DNA of 5,587 nucleotides from Bifidobacteriaceae bacterium (lineage in GTDB: Bacteria; Actinomycetota; Actinomycetes; Actinomycetales; WQXJ01): NCBI GenBank assembly GCA_031278665.1, contig JAITKC010000248.1, positions 1 to 5,587 of the forward strand. Direction: 5' to 3'. Both the position numbers and the translations under genes were made by a program. The notes beneath the pieces were generated by a model that was given only the letters and a program-made list of their open reading frames with translations, ran no database searches and had not been told where the DNA came from. Positions 1 through 3,573 of the stretch are shown piece after piece; the stretch's first letter is position 1; each line of letters starts with the position of its first letter.

Positions 1-1
1 T

Positions 2-85
2 CGCCAACGTCGCGGTCGCCGCGATCCAGGCGCCCAAGGCGCCCAAGGCGGCCAACCGGCGCCGGCCGGCGCGACCAGGCGGCAT
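2..85 (-). CDS. Possible start of a secreted or membrane protein leaving the left edge (weak)
   Basis: An ATG at 85 reading leftwards opens a frame that stays open to the window edge. Its N-terminus has the form of a signal peptide or signal anchor: a short basic stretch (GRAGRRR) followed by a hydrophobic run (LAALGALGAWIAATATLA). It lies 76 bp downstream of, and on the same strand as, the YidC-transferase gene, so it could belong to the same operon. There is no convincing Shine-Dalgarno sequence before the ATG. A 9-bp repeat underlies the Leu-Ala/Gly-Ala pattern, so the hydrophobicity may be a by-product of repeat composition. Only about 28 codons are visible. Confidence 0.25.
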   Translation of the reverse strand, partial: MPPGRAGRRRLAALGALGAWIAATATLA

Positions 86-203
86 CGGGCGCGGCCGCGC
101 GAATGGCCGGGCGGCCGGGCCGGGCGTCCAAGCGGGCGCGGGCCGGCCAGCCCGGCGGCGGTCAGCGCGACTTGGCCGCGGCATCGGGCGCCTCCTTATT
201 TGA
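3..203 (+). CDS. Possible 3' end of a convergent gene running in from the left edge (weak)
   Basis: This plus-strand frame is open from the window edge to a TGA at 201-203. It would encode a low-complexity basic Ala/Pro/Lys/Arg tail that includes APKAPKAA and RRRPARPGG. In its first 27 codons GC content is highest at position 3, lower at position 1 and lowest at position 2, the normal order for a high-GC coding frame. Against it, the segment is too GC-rich for stops to occur often by chance, no domain is recognisable, and it would overlap the 3' end of the minus-strand gene ending at 162 by about 40 bp. It competes with the minus-strand candidate at 2-85. Low confidence. Confidence 0.22.
   Translation, partial: ANVAVAAIQAPKAPKAANRRRPARPGGIGRGRANGRAAGPGVQAGAGRPARRRSARLGRGIGRLLI
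29..55. repeat. Three tandem copies of a 9-bp unit
   Basis: GGCGCCCAA occurs twice in tandem, followed by the one-base variant GGCGGCCAA. Read on the minus strand it gives Leu-Ala/Gly-Ala triplets; on the plus strand it gives an Ala-Pro-Lys motif. It is the only obvious structure in the otherwise undetermined left-edge segment and is too short to identify a mobile or regulatory element. Confidence 0.5.
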
Positions 204-2348
204 CTGGTCGTCCGAACGCCCGGCCGGGGCGCCGGAGCGGGCGGCGGCGCGGGCGGCCGGACGCCGCTCGGCGGCGGCCCGGCGGCGCTCGAAGCGGCCG
301 GTCGCCCACACGAGGTACTCGCCCATCGCCCGCTCGGAGGCGCCGATGTTGTAGATGTTGTCGCGCCGAACCTGCTCGATCCGCTCACGCCAGACGGCGG
401 CCCGCTCCTTGAACTCGCGGGCCACGGCCCCGATCCGGCCGAGGTCGGCGACGTCGATCGACACGCCGATCTGGTCGCGCAAAGTGATGTCGAGCGGCGG
501 CGCCGCGATCCGGTCCCAATGCGGGTTCATCACCTTCATCGGCGTGTTGACGAAAATCGAGGGGCGGCCGGTGGCGTAGGAGAACTCCTGGGCGATCGAG
601 GACCAATCGGTCACCACCAGATCGGCGGTGTAGACGGTGGCGTTAGACGAGAAGTCGGTCTGGAACTCGACCCGGCCGGTTTCGATCAGGTCGGCCAGCG
701 CCGCCCGGCTGGCGGCGACCTTCGGGGCGAAGCGCTTGACGAACTCCGGGTGCGGGCGGACGACGACTTCGAAGCCGGCCTCGGCCAGCGGCCGGACGGT
801 CTCCTCCAGGCACAGCTCCATCAGGTTGTCGACCTGCCAAGACGGCGCCACCAGGGCGACCGGCCGGCCCGGGGCGGGCGTCGAATCCTGGGCCGCGACC
901 GCCTCCAACAGATCGTCGAGCAGGCCGTAGCCGGTGTTGACGAGTTGTTTGGCCGGCAGGTCGCCGAGCTCCTCCAACTGGCGGACCTCGACGTTGTGGT
1001 TCGGCCCGTAGCAGAAGACGGTGTCGAAGTGGTCCAGCGCGTCCTCGCGCAGCATTAAATGCAGGCTGGTCATGCCGTGGTCCAAGTAAATGTATTCGGC
1101 GTCCCGGCGCACCAGCGAACGCTTGATGTGGAAAGTCTCGAGGTCCGGCAGGGTCAGCACGACAACGTCGGCGTCGAGTTTCATCATGAAGGCGATCAGC
1201 GCCCGCCGCCCTATGTAATAGGTCGCGAGACGGGGATGGCGGCGCTCGAACACCGCGTCGGCCGGGTCGGAGGTGACGTAGTGGACGGTCAGGTCGGTGT
1301 GCTCCAACAGGTAGCCGATCAGCCGGCCGAAGTACTTCCAGTAGCCGGACCCCTCCGAATAGAAGACGAGTTGTTTTCCCTTGGCGGCGAAGAACCGCTT
1401 GGCGTCGCTGCGCTCGCGCCGGCTGGCCTGGCGCCGCCGGGTCCGCAGGTCCGCCCGCTGGGCGCGGCTGAGGCGCTCGCGTGGCGCGATGGCGGTCAGG
1501 TCGGCGTGCCGCTCCGGCCGGTAGGCCACGTTGCACAACCAGACCACGGCGATCGAGGCGAGGTTTCCGGCGGTCCAATACAGGCCCAGCCCGCACGGCA
1601 GCACCAGCGCGAAGTAGCCCGAGAACAAGACCATGAAAACGGTCATCGCCCAGTTCGCGGCCGGGCTTTGGAAGCGGTTGAGGATGTAGTGGCGGTTTTG
1701 GTACAGGCACAGCGCCAGCGCGCTGAGCGCCGAAAGCGCCGGCCAGACGATAGTCCAGGAGGTCCAGGTCGGCACGGCCGCCAGATCCATGCCGAAGAAA
1801 CTCATGTTGAGCGCGGCGATCCGCCCGATGCCCGCGCCGACGTTCGCCAGGTCGGCGAAGGCCTCGGGGTTGGCTTGGACCTGCTCGATGACGCGCAGTT
1901 GGGCGCCGTAGCCGAGGGCGACGGAGTCCACGCCGTCCAGTTGGGCGGCGCGCGCGACCAGGCTGCGGATGGCCTCGCTCGGCAGGTGGAGGAGGTGTTG
2001 GAGCGGCTTGTAGATGACGTTGATGAGGCCGAGGATGATCGGGATTTGGATCAGCATTGGCGCCATGCCCTTGAGCGACGAGTAGTGCTCGCGCTTGTGG
2101 AGGCGGCGTTGCTCGGCCAAGACGAGGTCCTGGTTGCCCTCGAACCGGCGTTTGATGTCGTCCAGGGCCGGCTTGATCCGGACCATGGCGACGGCGTTCT
2201 TCTGGGCCAACAGCGACAGCGGGAAGAGGATCACCTTGGTCGCCAGCGTGAAAACCAGGATCGCCGGCCCGTAGCTGGGGATCAACTGGTGGCACCAATA
2301 CAGCAGGAAGCCGAGAGGCACGCCGAACAGGGTGTTGAACACTTCCAT
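162..2348 (-). CDS. YidC/Oxa1-type membrane domain fused to a CDP-glycerol glycerophosphotransferase (TagB/TagF type)
   Basis: Residues 1-275 form a YidC/Oxa1 core. There is a first hydrophobic segment at about 5-22, a second at 27-48 (YGPAILVFTLATKVILFPL), then a charged cytoplasmic hairpin at 55-93. A third segment follows at 95-114 (GMAPMLIQIPIILGLINVI), an extracellular loop ending in FFGMDLAAVP, and hydrophobic segments at about 193-215, 232-250 and 252-273. Residues 276-325 are a very basic linker. Residues 326-685 are a glycerophosphotransferase domain with LDHGMTS (His424), RPHPE (His533) and TDWSS (Asp581), the counterparts of the catalytic histidines and the nucleotide-site Asp-Ser-Ser of TagF. 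Residues 686-728 are a disordered Ala/Arg tail. The expected YidC topology leaves the C-terminus in the cytoplasm, where CDP-glycerol is available. By inference the protein extends a glycerol-phosphate or related polyol-phosphate polymer, with the YidC part as anchor or partner. The substrate could instead be another CDP-alcohol. The ATG at 2348 has an AGGG ribosome binding site 7 nt upstream. No lipoprotein signal is present. It diverges from the LicA-like kinase gene. Confidence 0.9.
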   Translation of the reverse strand: MEVFNTLFGVPLGFLLYWCHQLIPSYGPAILVFTLATKVILFPLSLLAQKNAVAMVRIKPALDDIKRRFEGNQDLVLAEQRRLHKREHYSSLKGMAPMLIQIPIILGLINVIYKPLQHLLHLPSEAIRSLVARAAQLDGVDSVALGYGAQLRVIEQVQANPEAFADLANVGAGIGRIAALNMSFFGMDLAAVPTWTSWTIVWPALSALSALALCLYQNRHYILNRFQSPAANWAMTVFMVLFSGYFALVLPCGLGLYWTAGNLASIAVVWLCNVAYRPERHADLTAIAPRERLSRAQRADLRTRRRQASRRERSDAKRFFAAKGKQLVFYSEGSGYWKYFGRLIGYLLEHTDLTVHYVTSDPADAVFERRHPRLATYYIGRRALIAFMMKLDADVVVLTLPDLETFHIKRSLVRRDAEYIYLDHGMTSLHLMLREDALDHFDTVFCYGPNHNVEVRQLEELGDLPAKQLVNTGYGLLDDLLEAVAAQDSTPAPGRPVALVAPSWQVDNLMELCLEETVRPLAEAGFEVVVRPHPEFVKRFAPKVAASRAALADLIETGRVEFQTDFSSNATVYTADLVVTDWSSIAQEFSYATGRPSIFVNTPMKVMNPHWDRIAAPPLDITLRDQIGVSIDVADLGRIGAVAREFKERAAVWRERIEQVRRDNIYNIGASERAMGEYLVWATGRFERRRAAAERRPAARAAARSGAPAGRSDDQSNKEAPDAAAKSR

Positions 2349-2355
2349 GCCATGA

Positions 2356-2359
2356 CCCT
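2356..2359 (-). promoter_or_regulatory. Ribosome binding site of the YidC-transferase gene
   Basis: On the minus strand AGGG lies 7 nt before the ATG at 2348. This supports that start over the overlapping out-of-frame ATG at 2353-2351. Confidence 0.55.
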
Positions 2360-2416
2360 AACTCTGCGGCGGACGACTCGGCTCAGCCCCAGGTAGTTCT
2401 CGGCTCGCCAGCAGGT

Positions 2417-2445
2417 AGGTTACAGCGAGGCGAGTTCCAGGGCAA
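2417..2445 (-). promoter_or_regulatory. Candidate promoter of the YidC-transferase gene
   Basis: On the minus strand a -35-like TTGCCC (2445-2440) is followed after exactly 17 nt by TAACCT (2422-2417), which fits the TANNNT -10 pattern of high-GC Gram-positives. The predicted transcription start near 2410 gives a leader of roughly 60 nt. The -35 overlaps the first CCAGGG repeat, so a protein bound there could compete with or contact RNA polymerase. A 6-bp inverted repeat (CTCGCC at 2404-2409, GGCGAG at 2429-2434) flanks the -10 box. Prediction from sequence only. Confidence 0.45.
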
Positions 2446-2512
2446 CGTCAGATTACGTCCAGGGAAACGCAAGTCTACGTCCAGGGAAACCTACGGTTAC
2501 GCCCAGGGAAAA
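2432..2512. repeat. Four direct repeats at exactly 22-bp spacing (probable regulator-binding array)
   Basis: A 15-bp core recurs at 2432, 2454, 2476 and 2498. Copies two and three are identical (TACGTCCAGGGAAAC). Copy four is TACGCCCAGGGAAAA and copy one is GAGTTCCAGGGCAAC. All share CCAGGG at the same phase, and the 7 bp between cores are not conserved. A 22-bp period is close to two helical turns, so the sites would lie on one face of the DNA, as expected for cooperative binding by a transcription factor such as an OmpR-family response regulator. The array fills the gap between two divergent genes, reaching the -35 of one and ending just before the -10 of the other. Iterons of a replication origin can have this spacing, but the context and lack of a replication gene make that less likely. 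Confidence 0.85.
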
Positions 2513-2524
2513 CTCAGGTAGCAT
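2497..2524 (+). promoter_or_regulatory. Candidate promoter of the LicA-like kinase gene
   Basis: TAGCAT at 2519-2524 fits TANNNT and matches the -10 consensus at 4 of 6 positions. The hexamer 16 bp upstream (TTACGC, 2497-2502) is a poor -35 and lies within the fourth 22-bp repeat; another CAGG core (2515-2518) directly abuts the -10. A weak -35 covered by direct repeats is typical of activator-dependent promoters. The predicted start near 2531 would give a leader of about 36 nt. Confidence 0.4.
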
Positions 2525-2556
2525 AGTCAGCCACTGCGTTCAGGTACTGGTTGACT

Positions 2557-2560
2557 GGAG
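2557..2560 (+). promoter_or_regulatory. Ribosome binding site of the LicA-like kinase gene
   Basis: GGAG lies 6 nt before the ATG at 2567 in an A-rich context (GGAGAAAAATATG). It is the strongest ribosome binding site in the window and fixes the start. Confidence 0.75.
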
Positions 2561-2566
2561 AAAAAT

Positions 2567-3538
2567 ATGAACACCGCGATCCACGGTCTCTCAGCCGCCG
2601 CCGCTCTGGCGGCGATCGGGCGGCTGACGGAAATGGACCCGGCCCGGGTCGAAGACCTCCAGCCTTTGGCCGCCGGGATGACCAACACCTCCTTCACCTT
2701 CCGTTACGACGGCCGCGGCTTCGTGGTGCGCCTGCCGGGTCCCGGCACGCAGTCCCTGATCGACCGGGCGGCCGAACGCGACGCCTACCGGGCGTTGGCC
2801 CCCTATGACCTGACCGACGAAGTGGTGGCGCTCGATTCGGCCGGGCGGCGGATCACGGTCTTCTACGACGACGCCCGCCAGGCCGACGCCGACGACGACT
2901 CCGACCTGGCCGTCTCGATGGGGTTGCTGCGCCGGCTGCACTCCTTGGGATTGGACTGCCGGCGGCGTTTCGACATCGACGGCATGATCGCCGGCTATGA
3001 GGGGCTGTGCGCCGCGAACGGCGAACCGCCCTACCCCAAGGCGGCCAAGGCGCGCCGCCGGGTGGCCGAACTGCTCGAGTTCAAGCGTCGCCTGGCCGTG
3101 CCGGAGATCTTCTGCCACGGCGACATGGCCCCGGTCAACGTCTTGATTCTGGGGTCCGGCCAGGCAAAACTGATCGACTACGAATACTCCGGCCTGGCCG
3201 ACCCGATCATGGACGTCGCCATGTACGGCATCTTCTCCTATTTCGGGCGCCGGCGCCTGGAGTTGTCGCTGGAGGTCTACCTGGGGCGCCCGGCGGCCCC
3301 GGACGAGTTGGCCCGCCTGTGTCTCTACGCCGCCCTGGCCGGATACCTCTGGTCGCTCTGGGCCCACCACAAGGGCGCCAGCGGCCAAGACTTCGGCGGC
3401 TACGGCCTAGACATGTACAACTACCTGCGGCGCTACCACCGGCGACTGTTCAAGTCCGGCCTGGCCCAAGCGGCGCTGGCAAAACCCGGCGCCGCCGGCT
3501 CTGCCGGCGTGGCCGCCTCCGAGCCGGTCTTGGCCTGA
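2567..3538 (+). CDS. LicA-like choline/ethanolamine kinase (APH-fold phosphotransferase)
   Basis: This 323-residue cytoplasmic protein has the aminoglycoside-phosphotransferase/choline-kinase fold at full length. The N-lobe shows GMTNTSFTF (37-45) and the strand FVVRLPGPGTQSLIDR (52-67), with Glu70 beyond it. The catalytic Brenner motif is CHGDMAPVNVL (183-193; Asp186, Asn191) and the metal-binding motif is LIDYEYSGLADP (202-213; Asp204). Residues 300-323 are a dispensable-looking Ala-rich tail. The expected reaction is ATP-dependent phosphorylation of choline, ethanolamine or a related amino alcohol, the first step toward CDP activation. It is clearly paralogous to the C-terminal kinase of the gene at 3574-5496: about 26 of 55 positions match by eye across residues 53-107, and both end with similar Trp-Ala and Met-Tyr stretches. 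It has no cytidylyltransferase of its own and may rely on that neighbour's. The real substrate cannot be read from sequence; thiamine or sugar-alcohol kinases share the fold. Confidence 0.85.
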   Translation: MNTAIHGLSAAAALAAIGRLTEMDPARVEDLQPLAAGMTNTSFTFRYDGRGFVVRLPGPGTQSLIDRAAERDAYRALAPYDLTDEVVALDSAGRRITVFYDDARQADADDDSDLAVSMGLLRRLHSLGLDCRRRFDIDGMIAGYEGLCAANGEPPYPKAAKARRRVAELLEFKRRLAVPEIFCHGDMAPVNVLILGSGQAKLIDYEYSGLADPIMDVAMYGIFSYFGRRRLELSLEVYLGRPAAPDELARLCLYAALAGYLWSLWAHHKGASGQDFGGYGLDMYNYLRRYHRRLFKSGLAQAALAKPGAAGSAGVAASEPVLA

Positions 3539-3544
3539 CTCAGC

Positions 3545-3565
3545 CCGGCCGCGTCCGGCGGCCGG
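3545..3565. terminator. GC hairpin between convergent genes (probable bidirectional terminator)
   Basis: CCGGCCGC (3545-3552) and GCGGCCGG (3558-3565) form a perfect 8-bp GC stem with a 5-nt loop. It lies in the 35-bp gap between the stop of the kinase gene (3538) and the stop of the convergent LicC-LicA gene (3574). There is no U-tract on either strand. Hairpins without U-tracts are common in high-GC Gram-positives, but short GC palindromes also arise easily at this composition. Confidence 0.5.
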
Positions 3566-3573
3566 CGGCCAGG

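Noticed and set aside
56..70. Overlapping GC palindromes (CCGGCGCCGG, GCCGGCCGGC) as a terminator for the YidC-transferase gene
   Set aside because: They lie about 90 bp past the stop, have no U-tract, and such palindromes are frequent by chance at this base composition.
643..2298. Second minus-strand frame (551 codons) within the YidC-transferase gene
   Set aside because: The product is Arg/Pro/Gly-rich with no family motifs, and it lies wholly inside the better-supported frame on the same strand.
1059..2396. Long plus-strand open frame (445 codons) opposite the YidC-transferase gene
   Set aside because: It is antisense to a gene with clear membrane segments and catalytic motifs. Its own product is low-complexity Arg/Gly/Val sequence with no recognisable domain, as expected from a GC-rich shadow frame.
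2432..2512. The 22-bp repeats as a CRISPR array or plasmid iterons
   Set aside because: The conserved part is about 15 bp and the spacing between cores only 7 bp, far too short for CRISPR spacers. No replication initiator gene or AT-rich unwinding region is nearby, so a regulatory array is the better reading.
2349..2566. A small ORF, tRNA or riboswitch in the divergent intergenic region
   Set aside because: No start codon with a ribosome binding site and meaningful frame, no cloverleaf, and no recognisable aptamer core were seen; direct repeats and promoter elements account for most of the region.
2591..3388. Minus-strand frame (265 codons) opposite the free kinase gene
   Set aside because: It is antisense to a gene with a strong ribosome binding site and intact kinase motifs, and its product is compositionally biased with no family features.
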